Assembly (NCBI GenBank): GCA_964035545.1
Contig: OZ037767.1
Span: 28,255,628 to 28,319,627 of the forward strand
Source of the DNA: Bugula neritina
Lineage: Eukaryota > Bryozoa > Gymnolaemata > Cheilostomatida > Bugulidae
Length of the DNA stretch: 64,000 nucleotides
Direction: 5' to 3'
Within the stretch, counting starts at the first letter, position 1. The number at the start of each line of letters is the position of its first letter. The translations under genes were made by a program, and so were the position numbers. A model generated the notes under the pieces. It made no database searches. It saw only the letters and a program-made list of their open reading frames with translations, and had not been told where the DNA came from. This document shows positions 51,701-61,584 of the stretch, piece by piece.

Positions 51701-54700
51701 TGTGCAATAGACCTAATCGGACCAATTAACCCTCCAAGTGAGAAAGGACACCGCTACATCCTAACTTTAGTTGACTATGCTACAAGATATCCTGAAGCTA
51801 CACCATTGAAGAACATTGACTCAGCTACTGTAGCTGAAGCGCTGCTTGACATATACAGTCGTGTTGGGATACCAGAGGAGGTGATAAGCGATCAAGGAAC
51901 TCAATTTATCTCGGACTACATGAAAGAGTTTACCAGATTACTTGACATGCGACAACTTCCTACCTCACCATACCATGCAATGGCCAATGGACTTGTGGAA
52001 AAGTTCAACGGAACCCTCAAGAGTGTGTTAAAAAAGTTGTGTGCTAAAGAGCCAAGACAGTGGCATCGGTTCATCAATGCGGCTCTATTTGCATATAGAG
52101 AAGTCCCACAGGAATCAACAGGCTTCGCCCCATTCGAGTTACTCTATGGAAGAACTGTGCGTGGACCAATGTACATCCTGCGACAACTTTGGACAAAAGA
52201 AGACACTGCCGATGAAGTCAAGACCTGCTATCAACATGTTTTTGAATTGAGAGAGCGTTTAGATGACATGATGGAGATGGCACTAGCTTCGCTAAAAGAC
52301 AGTCAAAAAAGATACAAACACTATTTTGACAAGAAAGCTAAGCAGAGAGACTTCAAATCTGGTGACAAAGTGCTCATTCTTTTACCTACGGATGGAAATA
52401 AATTGCTGATGCATTGGCAAGGACCATTCAATATTGAGGAGAAAGTCAGACTAAATGACTACATCATCAACATTAAAGGCAAGAGGAGAACATACCATGC
52501 CAACATGCTGAAGAAATATTTTGAGCGGGAGACGCCTACCGACTCTATGACTGTTGGAGCTGTAATGACTCTAGATGCTGCTGGTGCTGGAATTATTGAT
52601 CACGATAAGGAAAGAGAAGAATGCGAAGATAATTTGTTGGACCTGTACAGTAATAAACAGCAGAGTGATGAGATGGGCTATGTATTTACAGAACTTCATA
52701 ATCAAGGTGGAGTCAACAAGAGGAAAGGACAATGTTGGAGCCGATTATCTAAGCCGAATTGACTCAGAATTTTAAGTAGTAAGGAGAAATTATCAAGATA
52801 ATTTCTCTTAGAATGGGGGGTTGTCACAAATTCTGAGTGTACATATACCTATAAATAGACTTACCGGGTTTTTCCTAATGATTATACAGGAATGTTCATA
52901 AATATTCTAGACTAATCAAAGAGATGGGTCATTGTTCATTGTTACTGTTTTGGTTAGTCATGTTAACTACTGCCCAGCAATGTAAACAAGGTATTGCGCA
53001 ATAATTGCGAAATAACCATGGAAATTCCAATGTTTTGTTTTGTTTTGATTTTCTATAAATAGTATTGGCATGTGGAGAATGTTTTCTACTAGAATCTTCT
53101 ATACTGGAATGCTTGAGAATGTTCTAGAGTGTTTTGTTTACTATAAATACTGAGGCAGTTGTGTTTACGAATCAGTTCCTTTTTATAAGTCCATTCTTGG
53201 AGTTCATTTTTATTAATTCATCTGTGCATATCTTACTAAAGAAATAAAGTCTACTCTATTTACTCTCAACTGGATTAGCAAGCTGTATGCTACTTGTCTC
53301 TATACTTCTGACTACCAGACTTTTCGAACTCGTCACACTGCTACCAACAGTTTTGTGACACTAGCTGACCAACATAGTGTCATTATAATAGCCTTCAAAG
53401 ACACAACTTTTTAGTAGGTGACACTTGAGCAGGATATACATACACCTAATACATGTATTTTACACAAAAACTACTGTAGTATACAATGTAACACTACAGT
53501 AGTATACAATGTAACACTACAGTAGTATACAATGTAACACTACAGTAGTATACAATGTAACACTACAGTAGTATACAATGTAACACTACAGTAGTATACA
53601 ATGTAACACTACAGTAGTATACAATGTAACACTACAGTAGTATACAATGTAACACTACAGTAGTATACAATGTAAAACTACAGTAGTATACAATGTAACA
53701 CTACTGCAGTATACAATGTAACAATACAGTAGTATACAATGTAACACTACTGTAGTATACAATGTAACACTACAGTAGTATACAATGTAACACTACAGTG
53801 GTGTACAGGGGTACAACAGTGGTGTACAGGGGTACAGTACAAAGTACAGAGGGGCGTGTGCAATGAAACATGCGCCTACACCTCTCATAATTAAGGTAGG
53901 GTGTTCAGGAAGCCACCCTGAAGATTACAACAATTAATTTTAAGAACACAGCAACAGAAACTATGAGGGAAACTATAAATGGTACATGGAAATATCTAAA
54001 ATACAAAGGCAAACATAAGAATGTGCTAGTAACAGTTTTAATGACAGGAATAGGATAGTATTGTCAACACTTTGGCCTTTTGGCAACTACATCTAGACTT
54101 AGCTCATTATTTTCTTAATACATTATCTTGTCATCAAAATCTAGGCATGTTGATGTAAAAAATGTGCACAAGAACTAAACTGACCAGGAAAGCTGCCAAC
54201 AAATGGAATAACACCAAGCTGTTCACAGGCACAAAGAATTCATTAAAGATAAAAACTATACAACATAAAATTTTTAGAGCGTTAGGTCCTGCATGGTAGT
54301 TGTGTAGCAAGTAGCAAGATGTACTACACAGTATAAGATATGATATACTACATAACATATGATATACAGTATAACATATAATATACAGTGCAACAAAGTG
54401 TAACGGAGTACAATATATCATATGCTATAGAGTATAGAGTGTATAGAATGTAACATATGATACTAACATATCTGTCCATCCACCAGACTTAGAGTAACTA
54501 ATTAGAATATGAAATAATCTCACAGATTTGCACCTAATTTATAAATCATGTACCCAGCAAATGTCAGCCAATTCCAAACTTGGACACCTCAAACACAGCC
54601 TTTGGATTACTGACTGAAAGGGGGGGGGAGGGAGGGGGGGACTGAGAAATACACCAAGACTAAGCCAGCATAAACTACTGCACTGACTACCAGAGTTAGC

Positions 54701-57700
54701 AATGAGAGGATTGAGTACAACATAAACAGTATTGACCACAACAGACCCAGTGCTAGAAGAACCAAAATAGGGTGATGAAACCCAGGCTCTAACTGCATAG
54801 CTTGCATCGAGAGAACAACTCCTTGTGCTAGAACATTAGCAACCTAATCTATCCTCTTGACCTTCATATGAGACTTGTGGTTTACACATCACATTGTACA
54901 GAATGCAGAATTCTTACTCCAATTGTCTGGTAAACTGAAATAACTTAGCAGGGGCCAGTTACCAAGTGAGGGATGAAGGTAAAAATAAATTTTACAAGGA
55001 TTTCAGAATGTAATCCCAGCTGGTACAGTGAGCCAACAGAGAAACAATTGCGACTAGCTAACATTCTAGTCTTGGAAAATAACCCTGAGATGTATCCATA
55101 AGCCATGAAGGTTGAATAACAGACGCAGTAGTGAGTAGTGATAGTCGTACAACTTGTAGTGATACGGATAGCTTCTTCACCAAGAAGTAGTGAAATATAA
55201 AGTGAGAAATAAACTTGATACAATATAGTATAATATAATCAGTGGAAGAGAGGAATAACCTACTTGCTCCATGTCCTGACAGATGGCACAGTTCATAAAC
55301 CTGCACCCGCTGTTGATGAATCCATTTTTACCTGCTGTATCAGGCACTATGCTTTTTGCATCCAGTGCACTTTTTATACCATTAGTAAAATTTTCCAGTA
55401 ATAGTTGATGAGAACCGTGAACGGCCATTTCAAGAAACGCTGCTAGGAAAAATATTATAGTAGAAAGGAGAACAGACAACTCTTCAGATGTGAGGTGATG
55501 GAATCAACTAAATAGTAGCACTGCAAGCTAACCCGACACTACTTCAACTGAACACAATGAAGACGCCACTTCTATTTTATTATAGCCGTGCTTTTTGACT
55601 ACCCAGTGACAGTTGAGCGTGCGAGCTAAAAATAGTCACAACTCTAGGCAACTCAGCGAGTGCCTGGATGAGTGATAATAAAATACTCCAGTGTCATGCC
55701 AACTGTACAAACATTATTCAAAATAGGTAGTATTAGTCAGTGTTGAAAGCCGATGCATGCATATAAATATGCTACTTCTTTTTGTTCAAATTACGAGCTA
55801 GGCTGTCAAAATTATATTTCAGCAACTAGGCTATCAAAGTTTAGGAAAAAGCAAATCCATAGTGGAGGGTGGGGGTGGGGTGAAATGGCCTTCTCTATAT
55901 TGGAGAAGAACAATAAAGAACTGCACTGTAACAAAATTATTGCTCTATTTCAAACCTAAAAACCAAAGAGGAATTTCTTGCAGCCTTCAAGTTCAAAGGC
56001 CGTTGCAGTTTTTGTAAAACAACAGCTTTTTCTACCAAGTTGTTTTGAAAGCCTGTCACCACTCAACATGACACAAACAACCAGTCAACACCATGCCTTT
56101 GATAACGACCTTGCTTCAGCCATGAACTGCTGTATTTCAAACCAGCTAAAAGGGAACATGTAACCCGGCTTGCTCGGCCATGGATTTTAACCTTATACAC
56201 TTTATAGGCAGTAGGAGTTTGACTGACCCTACACAAGGCCACTTGTTTACAAAACCTGTCTTGATAATAATGAACTAACTGGATAGTAAATAAAGATACA
56301 GGGTTATCCTGAACTTTGGAATATTTAAATAGTGAATCAGAGAGGTGAAAGAGTTGTGAGTGGAAGGACCGGCTTTAGTTTTAACTGAGATATTATTCAA
56401 GCAAATTAGCTATGAAGTTGATGATGAAAAAAACAATGATTGATTGAACTGATTGGTTATAATGTTAAAGATATTATAATTCATGTTATATATGTATTAC
56501 ACTATATAGAGAGGAGTCATGGTCTAATAACTCTAGTCACTAGTGCTTAGTAAACACAAGGTCAGTGGTGATTTTAGGAAGGGCATTCATCATACTGCCT
56601 CTTATTCACAATAGAAAACAAGGCCTTAGCCTGCTTTAAAAAACTCTTTCTACCAGGAATTCTCAGGGGAAGGGGACCATAAACCCACATGAGTTTTATT
56701 TATGTTACACATTGAATATGCTATAACTTTATAGTACAATTGTGCTAGCCAGCTAAAAACCTGCTCACCAACTTGTCTAATCAAATAAAAGAAGAGCGAT
56801 CACGATACTTCTATTGGGAAGATTTTTAAAACCTGGTTGCTATGGGTTTTTTTGAGAAACCTAATGCCTGATTTACTTTGATTTGGCACACAAAATGATA
56901 TAAAGGTATATATTATTATGCAGCTGTAAATATTTGCCAAATAAAGCTTACACGAGGAGACAAATCATGGCATACATAGAATACTTGTAGGAATCTTTCT
57001 CAACTATAGAGAAGAGAAAACATAAGTTAGTGAGAGGAGGGTGTATCTACATGAATTTAATACTTACCAAATCACACGGAATAAATGAACTAGCTCCTCT
57101 CTCTACAGCAGCATTTAGTTCTTGTAACTTTAGAGTTATCTTCTCCTTGTTTTGAATCTAGTAAATATATACATTATAATGATAGTAGCAGGGTAATAAA
57201 TGCAAGAGATGAGCCTACAAGAATGATTTGTTGTATTTAAAACACACAGAAACCATTAGAGTTCAACACCGTAACATATTAAGCAACATTTAAAGAAGTA
57301 ATTTTACAATTGGATTTATATTAAAACTTTCACCTTAAATGTAAAACTAAATAGTAAATGCTTGATTCAATTTTCACCAAAAATATATATATAATTAGTG
57401 CTTACAAATAATTTCATAAAAGTGGTAGAAAAATTAACAAATACTGCCATTATGGTAATTATTGTTTGTATTATATTATAATTTCATTTAGAACACTCAA
57501 CCTGCTACTTTGTGTAGAAGTAAATAACATAACAGCTGAGAATAATGGGGTATTCCAAAGAAGATTAGATTTAGGGTTGTAATAAAAGATAGCAATAACT
57601 GTAGGACAACTAGAAGTACAAGGGGTAGTGACCCTGCATTAGGTGTTATTTGTGGTTTTAAAACCAACATAGTCTAACAGTACTAACAGCCCAATACTAG

Positions 57701-60700
57701 AGAGTAAAAAGTTTTAATTGTTGAGCCCAGAATATCGTGAAGAGGCAACTCTGCACCCTCCCATATTAAGGAAGTTGTGTCCCTCCCATCTCAATCCAAC
57801 AACTACCAACCTGAGCTCAATGCAAAAATAGCAAGAAAAATATCAGAGACTAGATGGAAAGACAACTTCTTGTTTCTAAGATATTGAGTAGTTATTTGAA
57901 GTTAACTTACTAAAAGATGCACACTTTGCTATCATAAAGACTCAACTATATTACAGTGAAAAAGTTTTATAATTATAGTTACTGACATCTACTCACCAGA
58001 AATTTTGCAAACATTTTTATTCAACAAGTTCTCAAATTTTAACAAATGCAGTAAATAAAAGTAAACGGAACAAATAATATAAAAATAATAGTTATGAGAC
58101 ACAAAAAGTACTGGTTTACCTCAAATAGCATCTTCCAACCACTCAACTCTAACACAGAAGTTGAACTAAATCAGATAGCCTCACTTATAATATAATTAAG
58201 TTGCACTAGACAGTTCACTGAGGCTAATAATTAGACATTACATCAGCAATGTTTGTTCAACAGTTCACCTTGCGCTAATATTGATTTCCACAGATAGAAT
58301 AAAGGCTACAATACATGCCTTATAACACAGTGAGCTTGCAGAAATTATCAGAATGAGGGTATGGCATGTTATTCAATAGAGACATTGCATCAGCTTACAC
58401 AACATAACTGAATGGAATCTATATAACAAAGGCATCTAACAATATAGAATATAGAATGCTGTAGACTCAGTACTAACATAGACTTAAGATAGAGAGCACT
58501 TTTAGAATGGAAAGAAAATAGAATTTAATCATACCTATTTGAAGCAAAGAGGAGTGAATCGAATGTCCCAAACCCAAGTTATGACCGTATAATTAGAAAC
58601 CCAAGCCAAGCCACAGTAGATAAAACCTGTTTCCACCAGCTTACAGAGCCCCATTTAGATTTGCTTACATAACCAGAATTTTAAATTAGTAACATAAGCC
58701 AGTATAATCTCCACTTGTACAATATTATAAAACCTAGCAAGGACCATAGCTACTTGAACCACAACTCAGATGGAATTATTATCCCTCAGCAATATAGAGG
58801 CTAGGCCCTTCACGTCAATATGACACTTCAATTTTCAAACAACCTCCAAAGAAATCAAATAAAATCATTAATTTTCATAAAACTTTGGCTCAAGTGAAGT
58901 CGGCCAACAAGTCAGCAATTTCTTGCAAAAGCAGCTTTTCGGTAAAGAGTCTATGCATGCACTGCTATGCATTGACTATAATGTGCGACAATATTAAACT
59001 ATCTGTAGGTAAAAGAACTATGTTTCTCCCAATTTGGCACTACATTAGCTACTTTCAGTACATCACAGAGTGAATTTGAGGTGAAGTTAGACAGTGGAGT
59101 AGAAAACACTGCCCTACGAAGCTGGTGTAGCCTATCAATAGTAATATCATGATAGAAGTGTCATAACTCCATGGAATAAGTGAAATGAACAAAGTTAATT
59201 TCACATTTGTTGGAGAGGTGTCGGGAGGAAAACAGAAAGAAAACCAAATTGCCAAAAAAATCTCTAGTAGCTCCTTAAGAATAAAGATTTATGGAAGAAA
59301 ACATTCCTGTGAAAAAGTAACAGAAATAACCGACCAGCAATCTTCTTGTACAATGTAGACATTACACATACTGGATGAGGGAGTTGTCTTCTCCTATGTA
59401 CCTGAATAACGAGTAGTTCCACTCACTAGCCACCTTGGAGAAAGGAAGATTCCTCAGGTTACACTCAACGTTACAAATAGCCAAGCAGTGAAACTAATAT
59501 CACCAGCATAAAGGCCAACCAATACCCTTGCAAAACCTTCCAGAATACTCTGCACTTAGATGAGTTAGTGTTACACAACTTGAATAATACATTTAAACAT
59601 ATACACTCGGTGAACAGTTCTAACCCTACTGTAGACAAAAAGCTGCCGTTTGGGTGCGTAGGAATGGCAGCCAGCAGACAGACAGAGCACCTGCCAACAA
59701 GTGTCACGTTATTGCAGTTGACAAAAGAGCTAAAACCAACATCCAGGTGTCTGGAAACTGAACTGTACTTTTTACTACAGACTTTGATACCCAGTGTTGC
59801 AATTTATAAACATTTGCAGTCATCAATATTAATTACATCAGAAACACTAGCAACATATTTGTTGCGACAGGCAAACTATTTAGCCTTGTTCTATAAGCTT
59901 AGACTGTGTACCATAAGCTACCACCCTTTGGTTACACTTGTTCTGGTTTTGCTTTGTTTCTAGCTTTGCTTTTATTAAAAGGCAGCCCCCCCCCACCATA
60001 ACCAGTTCTCTCCCCCATATAATCCAATGAATATTCTCCTACACTCAATATACCAACTCCACTCACACCGCTACCGACTCACACAGACTCACCTGCTCTG
60101 ATTGTTCTATGATTGCCATGAGCTGGGTACACCACTGCCTCACATCTTCCAGGGGGCATTGTACAGAGAGGCAGAACAGCCACTCCAGGTGCTGCTCTAG
60201 GATTGTGACTGCACATGCTGTGTTAAGCTCTCCATTTCCCTCTCCGTTGCTGTGAGTACCACCATTACTGTGAGAGAGATTGTGTTGTGCAGATTCTGCA
60301 TCTTTCAGCCACGAAATAATCTGTGAAACACAAGTAGGACTTTGGATTGATAACAAGACATTAAAATACATAATATATTTTGGAACATGGTATATCTGAT
60401 ATCGTACTATATTATTATAATGTAGCACCCCTTTATGTAATAATAATTAACTTTTGGAAATGTCATGCAAGTGATGTACACAATGATGTAAAATAAAAGA
60501 AAACTCACACAGCTAAATATAAAGATACATAAAACTATCAGTTAGACTTGCCTTGCTCTTTAAAATGCTGAAAGTTTTAGCCCGAGAATCAGCACTGCTG
60601 CTAGTGAACCCCTGGTACAAGTATTTCTGAAACTGAGAGATATCGCTGAGGGGGAAACAGTCTAGTGGATATTGAGCTCTACACTCTCCTGGACACATTC

Positions 60701-61584
60701 CGTTAGAGGTCATGTTCTCAACTAACAAACAGATACAGATAAATGCTACGAAAATACCACTGAATATTTACATATATTTATATATATGAGAAAAAGAAGA
60801 ATGATATGTGTTGGTGCAACACAATATAATCCAGACACTATCTTGTTTATATATTATGTAGTTGGACTGAATGATGCAATGACATGGTTACTCTCAAGGA
60901 TATACATATTTCAGTAGAATAACAGTAAACAAACCATGTCGCAACACGGAATTCCTAACGATCATTATGGAAATTATAGAAATTGGGCTATTAAAAGTTC
61001 TCCACTACTACACCTACTGTCTACAAGAACTGCATAATATATTACACAGGAGCTGAAGAAACATGTCCTAGTTCCTACTAAAGAGTGCAAAAGAGTTGGG
61101 CTGTAATTAAACCATCTCCTTAGAGGATAGTTTGTAGGACAGCAAGATATACAAAATGGAAATTTAGCAGTACGTGAATGAGTGATAGGTGCAGTGTTCT
61201 ATAAAATAATACTAGCAAAAATAATTCCAACTTGCCCCTCAAACCAACATTTATAAAGAAGTTAGGCTGCTGGAATTTCTCCATTAATGCAGAAAAATGT
61301 TAAAAAAAAACTTTTCAGAGTAACGACTTCCTAACTCGCACTCAGACGGTAGGAAATCTAATAGGTATATTAACATGCATGTGCTCACACACCAGGCTGT
61401 AACACACTTACGTACCTTACTAACTGTAACACACTTACGTACCTTACTAACTGTAACACACTTACGTACCTTACTAACTGTAACACACTTACGTACCTTA
61501 CTAACTGTAACACACTTATGTACCTTACTAACTTACTTAGAGACAGATGATTGAAGCTTGTAGTTGATGCTGGAGCCAAGGGAG
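45761..61584 (-). CDS. Large multi-exon gene of unknown identity
   Basis: Minus-strand exons placed from splice signals: 61584-61537, 60721-60552 (GC donor), 60320-60093, 59493-59402, 57157-57068, 55442-55264, 48593-48564, 48512-48191, one ending at 47892, and a terminal one starting 45787. Phase is continuous across the first four and across 48593/48512. Some exons between 59402 and 48593 must be missing. Segments include SILKSKIISWLKDAESAQHN, EQHLEWLFCLSVQCPLEDVR followed by QWCTQLMAIIEQSEQ, LAICNVECNLRNLPFSKVAS, KITLKLQELNAAVERGASSF, FTNGIKSALDAKSIVPDTAG and IIAEFVASAPVVSAVIAITR. They look helical and well conserved. The ECPxxEVR-like stretch faintly recalls the helical regions flanking the catalytic domain of USP9X/USP24/USP34-type proteases, but no catalytic motif is in view, so I do not assign it. 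An AATAAA on minus at 45685-45690 supports the 3' end. Its introns host the LTR element and two splice-site satellites. Confidence 0.55.
45800..47891 (-). repeat. 23-bp satellite array, about 91 copies, filling an intron
   Basis: A head-to-tail 23-bp unit (GAGTGAGTAGACATCCTTAC plus ACT on +). Copies differ at only a few sites: GACATCC/GATATCC, CATCTTT, and CCTTCC for CCTTAC. On the minus strand each unit contains CTCAGT|GTAAGG, the same string as the exon end and donor at 47892/47891. The other end stops about 13 bp before an acceptor (TTTGTAATATAATAG) at 45788, so the intron is almost entirely array. CCTTCC variants start at 46572, 46871, 47216, 47561 and 47860 (spacings 299, 345, 345, 299 bp), showing higher-order repeats of 13 and 15 units. 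Confidence 0.95.
48196..48345 (-). repeat. 36-bp in-frame minisatellite inside a putative exon
   Basis: About four units encoding a TESLTSSLTGSH-like 12-residue repeat in the exon 48512-48191 of the unrecognised gene. Each unit also contains ACTG|GTAGT, a weak donor-like string. The true donor was taken as ACAG|GTACG at 48191, so part of this tract may be intronic. Confidence 0.75.
49020..49558 (+). repeat. 5' LTR (539 bp)
   Basis: Begins TGTCACA and ends TGTGACA, an extended inverted TG...CA terminus. It holds a TATAAAT at 49340-49346 and AATAAA at 49441-49446, in the order expected for the U3/R boundary and R end. It matches the 3' LTR except for T versus A near its end (CTACCTACAG against CTACCAACAG). 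Confidence 0.97.
49561..49578 (+). promoter_or_regulatory. Primer-binding site, tRNA-Pro-like
   Basis: TGGGGGCTGCTCCGGGAA starts two bases after the 5' LTR. It resembles the tRNA-Pro-complementary site of many retroviruses and retrotransposons, except for an inverted CG/GC dinucleotide in the middle. It would prime minus-strand DNA synthesis. Confidence 0.75.
49655..52762 (+). CDS. Gag-protease-integrase polyprotein, RT/RNase H absent
   Basis: A single 1035-codon ORF. Order: Glu/Lys-rich coiled coil (about residues 10-115); capsid-like region with a SCAN-like segment (EALLERFNLTQEGYRKKLRE to LFLHARG, about 185-280); two CCHC zinc knuckles (about 316-350); protease with a DTGCG active site (about 429); H2C2 zinc finger of integrase (about 615-655); catalytic core with D686, D746, E782, exactly DX59DX35E; and a C-terminal GPF-type module (WQGPFNI ... 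YHANMLKKY). Reverse transcriptase and RNase H, normally about 600 residues between protease and integrase in Ty3 elements, are missing there. After integrase the frame runs about 100 residues through low-similarity sequence and an out-of-frame RNase H remnant. No internal stop, so the ORF looks translatable. Confidence 0.93.
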   Translation: MALLERVTQMGKDLGLVEDKLIAFVEKNLPIVAAQEEKEKDREERRLEREAEKIRQENEKALMEMKIKADQEAMALKVKADQEAEERRQRHELDMEKLKADTSLEHSRHESTRLEIANKPKPKIPFFDEKVDEMDSYLERFEWVAEGCNWDKGDWPYHLSQYLRGTATEAYIRLSPTDRRDYKRVKEALLERFNLTQEGYRKKLREAEAYEDETPAQLFTRIESYVHKWVELSGGMDIAKLVATEQFISSCPDDLAVHLKQSSYNSSEDMCDAASLFLHARGRKLAKTKKTNTKRMENTPADSMNAEQGSKSNGACFICKDKSHIARNCPRRGKKYCSHCKMNNHNTSDCRKYGGRSVHAAAAIATTQNKTMVTDPGISSKVEEPTEITVNGKKFVNTAVCKNGPKFKDGGTAIFDAEVNGQRATVMRDTGCGCIVVNAKYVQPQQLTGESVYLNMADASVREAQWALISVRSPFYNGVVKAAVMDKTICDLLIGNVDGARSADQPLENWKDCAVTTRAQAVKEKSGDKPLMVDSNANPLSIGKDEIAKMQRDDPTLERFFDAKEVKEKKGGITRFVVRNKILYREYTDSKSVSVKPVKQLMVPSSLRKEVLQKAHDCIMSGHLGVKKTTDRVLSNFFWPGLNGDVVRFCQSCDICQKTVKKGSVMKVPVQETPLIDTPFKRCAIDLIGPINPPSEKGHRYILTLVDYATRYPEATPLKNIDSATVAEALLDIYSRVGIPEEVISDQGTQFISDYMKEFTRLLDMRQLPTSPYHAMANGLVEKFNGTLKSVLKKLCAKEPRQWHRFINAALFAYREVPQESTGFAPFELLYGRTVRGPMYILRQLWTKEDTADEVKTCYQHVFELRERLDDMMEMALASLKDSQKRYKHYFDKKAKQRDFKSGDKVLILLPTDGNKLLMHWQGPFNIEEKVRLNDYIINIKGKRRTYHANMLKKYFERETPTDSMTVGAVMTLDAAGAGIIDHDKEREECEDNLLDLYSNKQQSDEMGYVFTELHNQGGVNKRKGQCWSRLSKPN
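52665..52775 (+). pseudogene. Residual C-terminal end of RT-RNase H polyprotein
   Basis: In the frame ending at 52775, offset from the gag-integrase ORF, the sequence reads RWAMYLQNFIIKVE and then GKDNVGADYLSR, the well-known end of the Ty3-type RNase H/connection region (RWAL.LQ...F....KGK.N..AD.LSR). Only this end survives, directly before the polypurine tract. It is fused out of frame to post-integrase sequence at about 52660, marking the downstream edge of an internal deletion. Confidence 0.8.
52811..52821 (+). promoter_or_regulatory. Polypurine tract
   Basis: GAATGGGGGGT immediately precedes the 3' LTR; it is the expected priming site for plus-strand synthesis. Confidence 0.85.
52822..53360 (+). 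repeat. 3' LTR (539 bp)
   Basis: Same length and, by eye, the same sequence as the 5' LTR apart from one base near the end. It is followed by CTAGC, the target-site duplicate. Confidence 0.97.
53361..55263. other. Intron of the large gene, no exon seen
   Basis: Downstream of the LTR element; it holds a 23-bp tandem array (53470-53800), a G/A-rich run at 54617-54642 and otherwise AT-rich sequence. Missing exons of the large gene could be here, but none was convincing. Confidence 0.4.
53470..53805. repeat. 23-bp minisatellite, about 14 copies
   Basis: Unit ACTACAGTAGTATACAATG plus TAAC, nearly identical copies with a few substitutions (ACTGCAG, AATACAG, AAAACTAC). On the minus strand each unit reads TATACTACTGTAG, which is acceptor-like, but no exon was identified at either end. 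Confidence 0.93.
61393..61536 (-). repeat. 28-bp donor-type minisatellite, about 5 copies
   Basis: Starts at the donor of the small exon 61584-61537 (CTAA|GTAAGTTAG). On the minus strand units contain GTTAGTAAGGTACGTAAGTG, with the donor-like strings AGTAAGG and ACGTAAGT. Variation is minimal (one ACATAAG for ACGTAAG). Confidence 0.9.

Larger units (their letters stand above)
49020..53360 (+). mobile_element. Ty3/Gmr1-like LTR retrotransposon lacking RT, recent insertion
   Basis: A complete 4.34-kb insertion: two 539-bp LTRs, a tRNA-Pro-like primer site, a long gag-protease-integrase ORF, a short RNase H end remnant, a polypurine tract and the 3' LTR. It is bounded by a 5-bp target duplication (CTAGC before 49020 and after 53360). 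The LTRs appear to differ at a single base, so insertion was recent. It sits antisense in an intron of the large minus-strand gene. Without reverse transcriptase it cannot be autonomous; it would need enzyme from a related full-length copy. Confidence 0.95.
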
